NCBI GenBank assembly: GCA_934281515.1
Contig: CAKQXG010000012.1
Location: forward strand, 1 to 29,209
DNA from: an uncultured Clostridia bacterium
GTDB taxonomy: Bacteria > Bacillota > Clostridia > Christensenellales > CAG-314
Reading direction: 5' to 3'
Length of the DNA: 29,209 bases
Positions 8,674-16,767 of the stretch are shown piece by piece; the stretch's first letter is position 1, and every line of letters starts with the position of its first letter. Under the pieces are notes generated by a model. That model had not been told where the DNA came from. It ran no database searches and saw nothing but the letters and a program-made list of their open reading frames with translations. Both the position numbers and the translations under genes were made by a program.

Positions 8674-9273
8674 ATGGACGAAATAAAGCGTATAGACTAC
8701 CCCGACGGCGCAGCGTACATGGGCAAATTGGACGACAACGGCGAGCCGCACGGGCAGGGCAAATACATCTGGGCAAGCGGCGCGTACTATGACGGAGAGT
8801 TTGTCCACGGCAGGTTTTGCGGACGCGGCACGCAACATTACAGCGACGGCGGTGTGTATGCGGGTGACTTCCGCGACGACAACTGCGACGGAACGGGGAC
8901 GATGACTTACCCCAACGGCGATGTATATGTCGGGCAGTGGCGGCGCAACATGCGTAACGGCAACGGCATATATACCGTGTTTAAAAACAGTCTTATGCCT
9001 TGCGACGACGTCTATGACGGACAGTGGCTTGACAACCTTCCGCACGGCAACGGCAAAAAACAGTACCCTGACGGCGACGTGTACGAAGGGCAGTGGGTGG
9101 ACGGACTTCGCGAAGGCAGCGGCATAATGCGCTATGCCGATGGCACTGTGTATGTCGGCGAATGGTACGAAGACTATCCGCACGGACACGGTAAAGTGAC
9201 ATTTCCCGACGGCAAAGAGTATGTCGGCGTGTGGCAATTCGGCAAGTACGTTTCTGACGACAACAAAGATTGA
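8674..9273 (+). CDS. MORN-repeat protein B
   Basis: This 199-residue protein has seven full MORN repeats and a partial eighth. The first three units (KYIWASGAY, then FCGRGTQHYSDG, then RDDNCDGTGTMTYPNG) follow the same A-B-C order as in proteins C and D. One unit carries a 6-residue insertion (KNSLMP, around residues 107-112). Unlike A, C and D it lacks the VDGKFVPDE tail and ends in a hydrophilic stretch. AAGGAG at 8663-8668 supports the ATG at 8674. It lies 44 bp after gene A. No signal peptide is seen. Confidence 0.86.
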   Translation: MDEIKRIDYPDGAAYMGKLDDNGEPHGQGKYIWASGAYYDGEFVHGRFCGRGTQHYSDGGVYAGDFRDDNCDGTGTMTYPNGDVYVGQWRRNMRNGNGIYTVFKNSLMPCDDVYDGQWLDNLPHGNGKKQYPDGDVYEGQWVDGLREGSGIMRYADGTVYVGEWYEDYPHGHGKVTFPDGKEYVGVWQFGKYVSDDNKD

Positions 9274-9315
9274 CAAATACGCGTCGGTTGGCGCATGTAT
9301 TTACGGGAGAACACT

Positions 9316-10077
9316 ATGGTAATTGAACTTGACGGCGGCGACCGTTTCGAGGGGCAACTTGACGACAACGAAATGATGCAGGGACGCGGACGTTTCACTT
9401 GGGCGGACGGCAGTTACTACGACGGCGACTTTGTCGACGACCACTTTTGCGGCCACGGAACCATGCACGACATTGATGGTTCGGAGTACGTCGGCGAGTG
9501 GCTTGACGACGTGCGCCACGGACATGGCAAATTTACTTACGCTTCGGGTGCCACCTACGACGGCGAGTGGAAAAACAACCAAAAGGACGGCTACGGCGTG
9601 TTTGCCGACGGTGGCTTTCGCTACGAAGGGCATTGGGCAAAAGACAAATTTGACGGTTACGGAGAGCTGACTTCTCCCGACGGCTACTTTAAAGGAGAAT
9701 TTGTAGACGGACTACGTCAGGGCGAAGGCGAGTTGTCTAGTGTGGACGGATTGTACAAAGGACAATTTTTTGCCGACAAACGTCACGGCACCGGTATGCA
9801 ACAAACTCCCGACGGCATTGTGTATGTCGGCGGTTGGGTAAACGGTGCGATGCAAGGCGTGGGACGGCTTACATATCCCGACGGTACCTACTTCGAGGGT
9901 ACATGGGTCAACAGCAAACAAACGGGCTTTGGCATACTGCACTTGGCAAACGGCATTACGGTGCGAGGACATTGGAACGGAGCCGACAAAGCGACCGATG
10001 CACTGCTGACCGACGAGTGGGGCAAGGATATAGTCGGCAAAGTGGTGGACGGCAAATTTGTTCCCGACGAAGAGTAA
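9316..10077 (+). CDS. MORN-repeat protein C
   Basis: This 253-residue protein has about nine MORN repeats plus a C-terminal cap ending VDGKFVPDEE. Its opening units (RFTWADGSYYDGDF, then FCGHGTMHDIDG, then WLDDVRHGHGKFTYASG) align with the starts of proteins B and D. Units four to six are shortened by one residue. GGGAG at 9305-9309 precedes the ATG at 9316, 42 bp after gene B and 22 bp before gene D. It is predicted to be cytoplasmic. Confidence 0.86.
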   Translation: MVIELDGGDRFEGQLDDNEMMQGRGRFTWADGSYYDGDFVDDHFCGHGTMHDIDGSEYVGEWLDDVRHGHGKFTYASGATYDGEWKNNQKDGYGVFADGGFRYEGHWAKDKFDGYGELTSPDGYFKGEFVDGLRQGEGELSSVDGLYKGQFFADKRHGTGMQQTPDGIVYVGGWVNGAMQGVGRLTYPDGTYFEGTWVNSKQTGFGILHLANGITVRGHWNGADKATDALLTDEWGKDIVGKVVDGKFVPDEE

Positions 10078-10099
10078 GCGATTAAGGACGGTAGATTAT

Positions 10100-11839
10100 A
10101 TGATAAAGAATTTCGACAACGGCGACAAGTACGTCGGCGACGTGGACTACAACAACAAAATGCACGGTCACGGACGTTACACTTGGGCAGACGGTACTTA
10201 CTACGACGGCGATTTTGTCCACGGCGATTTTGAGGGGCGCGGCGAATACCACTATTCCGACGGGGCCGTGTATGTCGGACAGTTTCGCAACGACAAACGC
10301 AACGGCAAAGGTAAGATAAGGTACAAAAGCGGTGACAGTTACGAAGGCGATTGGCGCGACGGGCAACTTCACGGGCGTGGCAAATACACATGGAAGGACG
10401 GCGGTTACTACGAAGGCGAAGTGGCATATGACAAGTTTTGCGGACAGGGCAAGCGTTACTACGCCAACGGCGACGTTTATGTCGGTTCCTGGCGCGATGA
10501 CAAACGCAACGGCAAAGGTAAACTTACGTTCAAAGACGGAAACAGCTACGAAGGCGATTGGAGCGACGGTGAGTTTAACGGACGAGGCAAGTTCAGTTGG
10601 ACAGACGGCAGTTACTACGAAGGTGAATTTGTCAAAAGCAAGTTTTGCGGACAAGGTAAGTGTTATTACGCAGACGGCAGTATCTACGAGGGATATTGGC
10701 GTGATGACAAACGAAACGGCAAAGGCAAAATGACGAACAAAGACGGCAGTCGGTACGAAGGCAACTTTGTCGATGGCAAATATGAAGGGCAAGGCACCTT
10801 CTACTATACAAACGGCAACGTATATGTCGGCATGTGGCATGACGGCAATCGTGAAGGCAAGGGCAAAATTACCTACGCCGACGGCGGATACTATGACGGC
10901 GAATGGAAAAACGATCATTTCCACGGCAAAGGCAAATATGTGTGGGATGACAAAAGCTACTACGACGGCGAATTTGCCAACGGCAATTTTCACGGCTTCG
11001 GCAAACGTCTCTACAAAGACGGCTGCTCGTATGTAGGCTACTGGAAAGACGACAAGCGTTGCGGTAAAGGCAAGCTGACTTTTGCAAGTGGCTCTTACTA
11101 TGACGGCGAGTGGGAGGATGACAACTACAACGGCGAAGGCACTTTTGTTTACAGCAACGGCGGTTACCACAAGGGGCACTTTGTCGATGACCTGTTTGAC
11201 GGCTACGGAGAGCACGAGTATGCCGACGGCGCAGTGTACAAGGGACAGTGGAAGGAAAACAAACGTTGCGGTGACGGAATGTTGACTTATACGAACGGCA
11301 GTTACTACGACGGAGAGTGGTTAAACGACCGGATGCAAGGCAATGGCAAATACGTGTGGACCGACGATAGCTACTACGAGGGCGAATTTGTCGACGGCAA
11401 GTTTTGCGGATACGGAAAACGTCGCTATGTTGACGGCAATACTTATATCGGTCAGCTTGTGGACGACAAGCGCGCAGGCGTCGGAAAAATGTACAACAAA
11501 GACGGTGAGCTATTCTACGAAGGCGAATACTCCGACGATGTGCGCAATGGGCGTGGCAAAGCGTATTTGCAAGACGGCAGTGTGCTTGTCGGCGTATGGA
11601 AGGGCGGCAAAGTCAACGGCGAAGGGCGATTGACCTACCCCGACGAAAGCTATTTTGAGGGTGCCTGGATCGACAATGTGCGTAGCGGTTTCGGCGTGTT
11701 GTACAAGAAAAACGGCGAAATGATAAGCGGCAATTGGGATACAAACAAAACCGCAACCGAAGCGGTACGCACCGACGTCAACGGCGATGTGACGATAGGC
11801 AAGGTCGTAGACGGCGAATTTGTTGCCGATGACGAGTAG
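10100..11839 (+). CDS. MORN-repeat protein D (large)
   Basis: At 579 residues this is the largest of the five paralogues. After a 10-residue lead there are about 24 MORN units up to residue 564, then the tail VDGEFVADDE. Units 1-20 follow a three-unit order: a Trp-containing unit, an FCGxGKR unit, and a DDKRNGKGK unit. This gives a 69-residue super-repeat, with one Trp-type unit missing before residue 219; units 21-24 are more divergent. The start is the ATG at 10100, with AAGGA at 10084-10088 somewhat far upstream. It lies 22 bp after gene C. No enzyme domain is fused to the repeats. Confidence 0.87.
   Translation: MIKNFDNGDKYVGDVDYNNKMHGHGRYTWADGTYYDGDFVHGDFEGRGEYHYSDGAVYVGQFRNDKRNGKGKIRYKSGDSYEGDWRDGQLHGRGKYTWKDGGYYEGEVAYDKFCGQGKRYYANGDVYVGSWRDDKRNGKGKLTFKDGNSYEGDWSDGEFNGRGKFSWTDGSYYEGEFVKSKFCGQGKCYYADGSIYEGYWRDDKRNGKGKMTNKDGSRYEGNFVDGKYEGQGTFYYTNGNVYVGMWHDGNREGKGKITYADGGYYDGEWKNDHFHGKGKYVWDDKSYYDGEFANGNFHGFGKRLYKDGCSYVGYWKDDKRCGKGKLTFASGSYYDGEWEDDNYNGEGTFVYSNGGYHKGHFVDDLFDGYGEHEYADGAVYKGQWKENKRCGDGMLTYTNGSYYDGEWLNDRMQGNGKYVWTDDSYYEGEFVDGKFCGYGKRRYVDGNTYIGQLVDDKRAGVGKMYNKDGELFYEGEYSDDVRNGRGKAYLQDGSVLVGVWKGGKVNGEGRLTYPDESYFEGAWIDNVRSGFGVLYKKNGEMISGNWDTNKTATEAVRTDVNGDVTIGKVVDGEFVADDE
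10130..11512 (+). repeat. 207-bp super-repeat (three MORN units) in gene D
   Basis: Residues 11-471 of protein D fall into seven blocks of three MORN units (A: ends in W-x-D-x-x-Y; B: K-F-C-G-x-G-K-R-x-Y; C: D-D-K-R-x-G-K-G-K). The blocks are at residues 11-80, 81-149, 150-218, 219-264 (unit A missing), 265-333, 334-402 and 403-471. Confidence 0.75.
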
Positions 11840-11854
11840 GCTTTTGAAAGTATC

Positions 11855-11890
11855 GCGGGAAAACTCATTTGTAAAAAGTGGTTTTCCTGC
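11855..11890 (+). terminator. Hairpin between MORN genes D and E
   Basis: A 10-bp stem (GCGGGAAAAC 11855-11864 with GTTTTCCTGC 11881-11890, one G-T pair) is followed by the modest T-rich stretch ATTCTTT. It may terminate or attenuate transcription before the last MORN gene. I see no clear promoter in the 124-bp gap for gene E. Confidence 0.45.
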
Positions 11891-11963
11891 ATTCTTTAAC
11901 AAAAAAATTGAGTAAAAAAACAGTTTTTAATCAAACAATTTTTATATCCCGGAGGGCGAAACT

Positions 11964-12584
11964 ATGAGAATTGACTATGCAAACGGAGGATACTACGAAG
12001 GCGAAACAAATGCCGAAGGCAAACGTCACGGGCATGGTCGTTACACGTATGCAGACGGATCCTACTATGTAGGCGAATTTAAAAACGGTCGATTTGACGG
12101 CTATGGCGAAAGATATTCCGCTGACGGATACATCTACAAGGGCGAATGGGAGGACGGACTTCGCGAAGGTAAAGGGAAGTTGCGGTATCCTAACGGAGAC
12201 GTGTACGAAGGCGAGTGGGGGTCCGACGATATCGAAGGCTACGGACGTATGTCGTGGGCAAACGGCAAAGTGTACGAGGGCGAATGGGAAACAAACAGAA
12301 TACAAGGTAAAGGTCGTCTTACCTATCCCGACGGCAGTTACTACGATGGCGACTTTGTCAATGGCTTGATGGATGGGCGAGGCGAGTATCACTGGGCGGA
12401 CGGCTCGTATTACGTCGGTTCATGGAAGAATGCCCGTTTTTACGGGAAAGGTAAAATGTACTATGCCGACAGTAGCATATTTGACGGAGAGTGGGTCGAC
12501 GGAAAAATGCATGGCAACGGCACAATGACATATGCAAACGGTAAAGTGAGCAAAGGCATTTGGAAAAACGGTAAAAAAGTGTAG
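11964..12584 (+). CDS. MORN-repeat protein E
   Basis: This 206-residue protein has eight full MORN units and a partial ninth (SKGIWKNGKKV) at the end. It is the most regular of the five; nearly every unit keeps Y-x-G-x-W/F and G-x-G. It lacks the VDGKFVPDE tail of A, C and D. CGGAGGG around 11950-11956 gives the strongest ribosome site of the array. It is separated from gene D by 124 bp with a hairpin, so it may be expressed at a different level. Confidence 0.86.
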   Translation: MRIDYANGGYYEGETNAEGKRHGHGRYTYADGSYYVGEFKNGRFDGYGERYSADGYIYKGEWEDGLREGKGKLRYPNGDVYEGEWGSDDIEGYGRMSWANGKVYEGEWETNRIQGKGRLTYPDGSYYDGDFVNGLMDGRGEYHWADGSYYVGSWKNARFYGKGKMYYADSSIFDGEWVDGKMHGNGTMTYANGKVSKGIWKNGKKV

Positions 12585-12772
12585 CGTTGTTTTTAATCTC
12601 GGCTTGTATGTTTGCGACGATTGCAACTTGACAAGGACAACTTCGGCATGAAAATTCGCACGGATTTCCAAACCATTGCAAAACCTTTTTGTGCCGCAAA
12701 TCCCGTTCGGATTACGTCAAACGACTTTCGACCAAGTCCCCTTGCGTATTGCATGTAATGTATAAAAAAAAT

Positions 12773-12814
12773 AGACACGTATCAAGATTTTTGCGTCTTG
12801 AACGTGTCTTTTTT
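12773..12814 (+). terminator. Terminator at the end of the MORN array, possibly bidirectional
   Basis: A stem of AGACACGT and TCAAGA (12773-12787, one bulged A) pairs with TCTTGA and ACGTGTCT (12796-12809) and ends in a T-run. A run of A directly upstream (12763-12770) would act as a T-run for - strand transcripts, which fits the convergent gene ending at 12875. The region 12585-12772 between gene E and the hairpin has no recognisable gene. Confidence 0.82.
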
Positions 12815-12818
12815 GTTG

Positions 12819-12869
12819 TTATTTCTCGGCTACCGGTATCCAGATCTCGCAGTAGTAGTTGTGGCGGAT
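12819..12869 (-). pseudogene. Remnant: C-terminal tail of a GyrI-like domain gene
   Basis: On the - strand, 16 codons followed by TAA read IRHNYYCEIWIPVAEK. The YCEIWIPV ending is characteristic of the last strand of GyrI-like effector-binding domains, as in AraC/MerR-type regulators. It lies in a different frame from the GLUG gene that ends just upstream at 12875, and nothing homologous precedes it, so it looks like the leftover end of a displaced gene. The match is short. Confidence 0.45.
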
Positions 12870-12874
12870 AGTCG

Positions 12875-15115
12875 TTACTCTTCGACTAAACCGCAGTCAA
12901 TCAACCATTGAAGGGTCGGCATTTTTCCGTCGGCAAGCACCCAACCGTCCTCGTTCCAGTACAGTGCGTCGGACAACAAATCGTTTTGCAACAGCTCGTC
13001 TTGCGCTTTGGATGTCACATCGGTAATGCCCTTCATCGAGCCGACTTCCGCCGCGCCTGCATTGTAGTAGTTGTTTGTTTCGTCGGGCAGTGCGTAGTAC
13101 GCTTTGCGAGTCGTGCCGAGGTTTTCGGCGACAAACTGTCCTGCGTAACCTTCGGTTGCAGACAACTTCATTGTCGCTACAAAACTACGTAGTATGGAGC
13201 CGCTCTTGTCGTTGTACCCTGCAAAACCGCCAACATAGGCTTTGGCTTTGGCTTGCATTGTAATCTCGCCGCTTGCGTAACAGCTTTGTATCATGGCTTG
13301 GTTGGTACCTACAAAACCGCCTATGCGGTTGTTCGAACCCGATACTACAATTGTACTTATGGCATAGCATGCGGCAATCTTGGCTTCGTCAAGGTTCTGC
13401 CCGACAAATCCGCCTACGTTGTAACTCGTGTCGCTTGCACCGTAAACGGTAGCGGCGGCAAAACTTTGTCCGATACTGCCGTAGTTGAGTGCGGCAAGTC
13501 CGCCGATGGTGGTGTATTCGTATCGCGGCCAACTGATGTCGGATTTGTAGTACTGTATTTTGCCGCCGTACATCGCTTCGGTAACATTGCCAAGGTTGCG
13601 CCCGAACAAGCCGCCGACATATTGGTATGCGCGTATGCTTCCGCTTCCCCCTTCCCAACCGATTTTGTTGGTGACGGTGATATTGCCGGTGTTGGTCGCT
13701 TGGTTGACTTCGGCAATGTTTGTACCGCATATACTACCTATGTAGAAGTAGCTGTCGTTGTCGCACAAATCGCCGCTGACGCCGAACGAACCTTGGTAAA
13801 TATCGATGTTGACGGTGCAGGAAAGCCGCGCATACAGTTCGCGTATCGTTCCGCTGTTATTTCCGACTACGCCGCCCACGTTGACGTAGGCATCGTGTCC
13901 CGTTTTTTCCGGCATGTCCACTTTGACGCTTATCGCCGCGGCAGCTCCTTGTACGTTTACTTGTTCGACGGTACCTTTGTTGTGTCCTACGATGCCGCCG
14001 ATTGCCGCTCCGTTGTCCGCTTTGGCAAAGTACGCCTGAGTGATATCGATACTTGCGGTGTAGTCGCGGAAAGTGATGTCGCGTATCGTGCCTTCGTTTA
14101 CCTTGATAAGGCCGTGGTAGTCGGAAAGGCTGTCCCTTATCTGGAATCCGAAGTTTTTGACCACGTGTCCGTTGCCGTCAAGTACGCCGCTGAACAACGG
14201 CAGTTCGGGCAGTATTTCTCCCCCAAGGTTGATGTCGTTTGCCAGACGATAGTAGCGGTCGGGGTGATTGGAAATGTCCAGAAATTGTATCTTTTCGGTG
14301 ATGTCGTAGACGTCTATCCATTTGGAATGCACTTCTATGTCGGCGGTGATTTTGTCGTCGGCGGAGTATTCTTTGCCGTCCTTGTCGCACCAACCGTCAA
14401 ACAGTTGATCGTACTTGTCTTCCAGATGTACAAACTCGAAAGGATCTCCCCAGTAAACTTCCTTGGCGGTTCGTTTGCTGCCGTCGACGTAAGTTATTGT
14501 TTGCTTCAACCTGTCGCCGCAGTTTTTGCAGCGGCCGTTTTCGTAGACGTGGCCGCCTAGTTGGTCGGAAAGATAGTTTTTGTAGGTGTAGTTGCAATCG
14601 GTGCAAGTGTATTGCAGGTATCCCGGCTCGACGCAGGTTGCCGCCACGTTGTCCGTCTTGCGGAAGTCGTGCGGACTTTGCTCGCCTTGTTCGCCGCAAC
14701 TGCAAGTCGCCACGTGGTACTGCGCGTCGACAGGAACAAAGATGTTCAGTTTGTGCTGAGTCGGGGATATGTCACCCTCGAAGTGCAACACGTTGTAACT
14801 GCTAAACGCAAGAGTTACCTTGACGTGTCCGCTCTCGGTGTGCGTGGGAGCTTTGGTAACGTCGTACTCGTCGTATTTGGTGTAGTCGTTCAGCGGGTAT
14901 GTTTCCCAATAGGGGTACACGGTTTTGTTGCAAACAAGGCATCTGCGTACAACTTGTCCCTTTTCGGTAGCGGTGGGTTCTTTCAGTACAATCAGCTGCG
15001 CTTCGTCATGGCTGCATGTATCGGAAAAAATGCCGCAAGCCGTAGCAAGCGCCAATGTTGCGACCATAACGACAAACAACAGTATCAACGAAATTTTGCG
15101 TAAAAATTTTGTCAT
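12875..15115 (-). CDS. GLUG-repeat lipoprotein with InlB-B-type domain
   Basis: The 746-residue product has a hydrophobic signal peptide ending ATAC at Cys27, a somewhat weak lipobox, so it is predicted to be a membrane-anchored surface protein. Next come two cysteine-rich segments typical of clostridial surface proteins (paired Cys such as CLVCNK and CTDCNY). An InlB-B-like unit (FDGWCDKDGKEYSADD then HSKWID) follows. The remainder from about residue 300 is built of GLUG repeats (DGNGHVVKNFGF, IGGIVGHNKG, VGGLFGRNLG, VGGFVGQN, IGGFVGTN). AAGGAG lies 8 bases before the ATG at 15115; upstream ATGs in the same frame have no ribosome site. A good promoter lies at 15189-15217. The role is probably adhesion or surface interaction, inferred from architecture. 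Confidence 0.88.
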   Translation of the reverse strand: MTKFLRKISLILLFVVMVATLALATACGIFSDTCSHDEAQLIVLKEPTATEKGQVVRRCLVCNKTVYPYWETYPLNDYTKYDEYDVTKAPTHTESGHVKVTLAFSSYNVLHFEGDISPTQHKLNIFVPVDAQYHVATCSCGEQGEQSPHDFRKTDNVAATCVEPGYLQYTCTDCNYTYKNYLSDQLGGHVYENGRCKNCGDRLKQTITYVDGSKRTAKEVYWGDPFEFVHLEDKYDQLFDGWCDKDGKEYSADDKITADIEVHSKWIDVYDITEKIQFLDISNHPDRYYRLANDINLGGEILPELPLFSGVLDGNGHVVKNFGFQIRDSLSDYHGLIKVNEGTIRDITFRDYTASIDITQAYFAKADNGAAIGGIVGHNKGTVEQVNVQGAAAAISVKVDMPEKTGHDAYVNVGGVVGNNSGTIRELYARLSCTVNIDIYQGSFGVSGDLCDNDSYFYIGSICGTNIAEVNQATNTGNITVTNKIGWEGGSGSIRAYQYVGGLFGRNLGNVTEAMYGGKIQYYKSDISWPRYEYTTIGGLAALNYGSIGQSFAAATVYGASDTSYNVGGFVGQNLDEAKIAACYAISTIVVSGSNNRIGGFVGTNQAMIQSCYASGEITMQAKAKAYVGGFAGYNDKSGSILRSFVATMKLSATEGYAGQFVAENLGTTRKAYYALPDETNNYYNAGAAEVGSMKGITDVTSKAQDELLQNDLLSDALYWNEDGWVLADGKMPTLQWLIDCGLVEE

Positions 15116-15188
15116 ATTTACTCCTTTTGAGTTTGTGTAACACGCGATGTTAAAGTCTCGCTTGTCAACACATTTAGTAAACAATATT

Positions 15189-15217
15189 AGTGTAGCATGT
15201 TTTATCTCAAATGTAAA
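15189..15217 (-). promoter_or_regulatory. Extended -10 promoter of the GLUG lipoprotein gene
   Basis: On the - strand, TTTACA (15212-15217), a 17-bp spacer and TACACT (15189-15194) are preceded by TGC, forming an extended -10 element. The start is about 65 bases before the gene's ATG. Confidence 0.65.
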
Positions 15218-15255
15218 CAAAAAATGCAAACATTTTTACGAATTTTTTACAAAAT

Positions 15256-15287
15256 CTAAAAAAGAAGTATCCAAAACGGTACTTCTT
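15256..15287 (-). terminator. Terminator of the EamA transporter gene
   Basis: Read on the - strand, an 8-bp stem (AAGAAGTA with TACTTCTT, plus two inner pairs) is followed by a run of T (TTTTTTAG). It lies about 85 bp after the transporter stop codon and separates it from the GLUG lipoprotein promoter. Confidence 0.75.
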
Positions 15288-15371
15288 CCTGTCTGTATAA
15301 ACTTGTCATTGACGTACGCCGCAGATACAACCGATTGATTCAAAATTGTGGCTTAACTTTGTCTTTTGACA

Positions 15372-16376
15372 TCAGGTAAACAACGCCATGGCAATGGTGG
15401 CGGCAAGCATGATTATCAAGCCGACAAGGGCTTTTTTACTCAATTTTTCCTTAAACACGATTGCCGAAAAGATGATGGACACAAGTATGCTCATTTTGTC
15501 GATGGGTACAACCACGCTGACGATGCCGTTTTGTATCGCGTAGTAGTAGCACAGCCACGACGCGCCCGTTGCCACGCCCGACAACGCAATAAACAGCAAT
15601 TCGCCCTTTTCGATGTGTTTCAGTTGCGACTGTTTGCCCTTCACCAACACGACAAGCCACGCCATAACCAACACAACGCCCGTGCGTATTGCCGTGCCAA
15701 GGTTGGATTCCACGTTTTCTATGCCGACTTTGGCAAATATGCTTGTCAATGCAGCAAACACAGCCGAGGCAATTGCATACGGCAACCACGCCATGCTTGT
15801 TTTTGTAGCAGACTTTACTGTTTGCGTTTGCTCGGGTGGGTTAGCAACATCGGACTGAGCGACTTCTCCGTCGGCAACCGTTGTTTGTTCGCCGTGCACG
15901 GTTGAGTTTTGTTCCGTTTCGGTCTTGTCTGTGTCGGTAGCGGTGGTCGGTTCGGGTTTCTTTTCTATCATCAAAAAAATTCCCACTGCAAGCAAAGCGG
16001 TGCATACAAGTTTTACCCACAGATTTTTGGTCTCGCCAAATACAACGATCGCCAGCAACACGGTCAGTATCGTACTGGATTTGTCCACGGGCACAACCTT
16101 GTTTACGTTGCCGATGGACAACGCTTTGAAGTAACACAGCCACGATATGCCCGTCGACATGCCCGACAGTATCAGGAAGATCAGCGACTTTGTGCCGATT
16201 TGCGTTATGGTGCCTGCCGAGCCTACGACAAATACCATTATCCATGCAAAAGCCAACACGACAATGGTGCGTAGCGCGGTCGCGACGTCGGAGTCGGTCT
16301 TTTTGATTCCGCATTTTGCCAATATCGATGTGACCCCGGCAAAAAATGCTGACAACACTGCCATGGCAATCCACAT
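15372..16376 (-). CDS. EamA-family (DMT) transporter with duplicated halves
   Basis: This 334-residue membrane protein has two homologous EamA halves of about 140 residues (residues 1-139 and 195-334), each with about five hydrophobic helices. The halves share AxxTSIxAKxGI, ATALRTxVV, SGxxTGxSWLCYxxA and VVPxDKxS. They are joined by a hydrophilic Thr/Glu/Gln-rich linker of about 55 residues. EamA proteins export or import small metabolites; the substrate cannot be told. Normal ten-helix DMT transporters have a short central loop, so the long linker suggests fusion of two five-helix proteins. AAGGAG is well placed before the ATG at 16376, and an extended -10 promoter is at 16437-16465. Confidence 0.9.
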   Translation of the reverse strand: MWIAMAVLSAFFAGVTSILAKCGIKKTDSDVATALRTIVVLAFAWIMVFVVGSAGTITQIGTKSLIFLILSGMSTGISWLCYFKALSIGNVNKVVPVDKSSTILTVLLAIVVFGETKNLWVKLVCTALLAVGIFLMIEKKPEPTTATDTDKTETEQNSTVHGEQTTVADGEVAQSDVANPPEQTQTVKSATKTSMAWLPYAIASAVFAALTSIFAKVGIENVESNLGTAIRTGVVLVMAWLVVLVKGKQSQLKHIEKGELLFIALSGVATGASWLCYYYAIQNGIVSVVVPIDKMSILVSIIFSAIVFKEKLSKKALVGLIIMLAATIAMALFT

Positions 16377-16436
16377 AACGGTTACTCCTTGTGACGGATT
16401 TGGTAATTCAATATTGTTTGTTGTACTACTAACTCC

Positions 16437-16465
16437 ATTATAGCACGAGCTGCATGGTTTGTTTA
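16437..16465 (-). promoter_or_regulatory. Extended -10 promoter of the EamA gene
   Basis: On the - strand, TAAACA (16460-16465), a 17-bp spacer and a perfect TATAAT (16437-16442) are preceded by TGC. The start is about 55 bases before the transporter ATG. Confidence 0.75.
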
Positions 16466-16478
16466 GTAAAATTTGCCG

Positions 16479-16673
16479 TTAATTTGAATTATCGGGTAAT
16501 TCTTTCGGCAGTTTTTGCGTGTATTTGCGCATTGCAACCACTACGTATATTGCCACGACAAACTCCGTAACGGGCATAGCCAACCAAATAAGACTTGGCT
16601 CAATAAGCGGTAGCAGCTTTAAAAAAATGTGCGGCGCATACCATACTTGTTTAAACGTTCTTTTTGCCGTCAT
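16479..16673 (-). pseudogene. Remnant: C-terminal end of a MATE efflux transporter
   Basis: A 64-codon frame contains the typical end of a MATE-family (NorM/DinF-like) transporter: LLPLIEPSLIWLAMPVTE, then a hydrophobic helix (FVVAIYVVVAM) and a basic tail ending RKYTQKL. MATE proteins are about 450 residues with twelve helices; here only the last one or two helices remain. No MATE-like coding continues upstream, where the recombinase promoter region begins. It is therefore most likely a truncated leftover gene end and not a functional small protein. Confidence 0.6.
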
Positions 16674-16734
16674 TTGTTGCGGTGCTTTGCGCTTTTTGTT
16701 CGACCGAATGTTTCCTTTTTGTATAGAGAGAATT

Positions 16735-16740
16735 TATAAT
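16735..16740 (+). promoter_or_regulatory. Possible -10 box for the recombinase
   Basis: A perfect TATAAT lies 28 bases before the recombinase ATG in an AT-rich stretch. I find no good -35 box at the right distance (TTCCTT at 17 bp is the nearest), so the promoter is tentative. Confidence 0.35.
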
Positions 16741-16767
16741 ATATAAAAAACTACAAGGAGACCAACG

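Noticed and set aside
10082..11215. 377-codon open frame on the - strand opposite MORN gene D
   Set aside because: It arises because the repeats leave the opposite strand free of stops; the product is a low-complexity Val/Ala/Phe repeat with no independent signals.
7643..12584. MORN region as a CRISPR array or satellite repeat
   Set aside because: The 69-bp period encodes conserved MORN motifs in frame within five genes with ribosome sites; there are no constant repeats with unique spacers.
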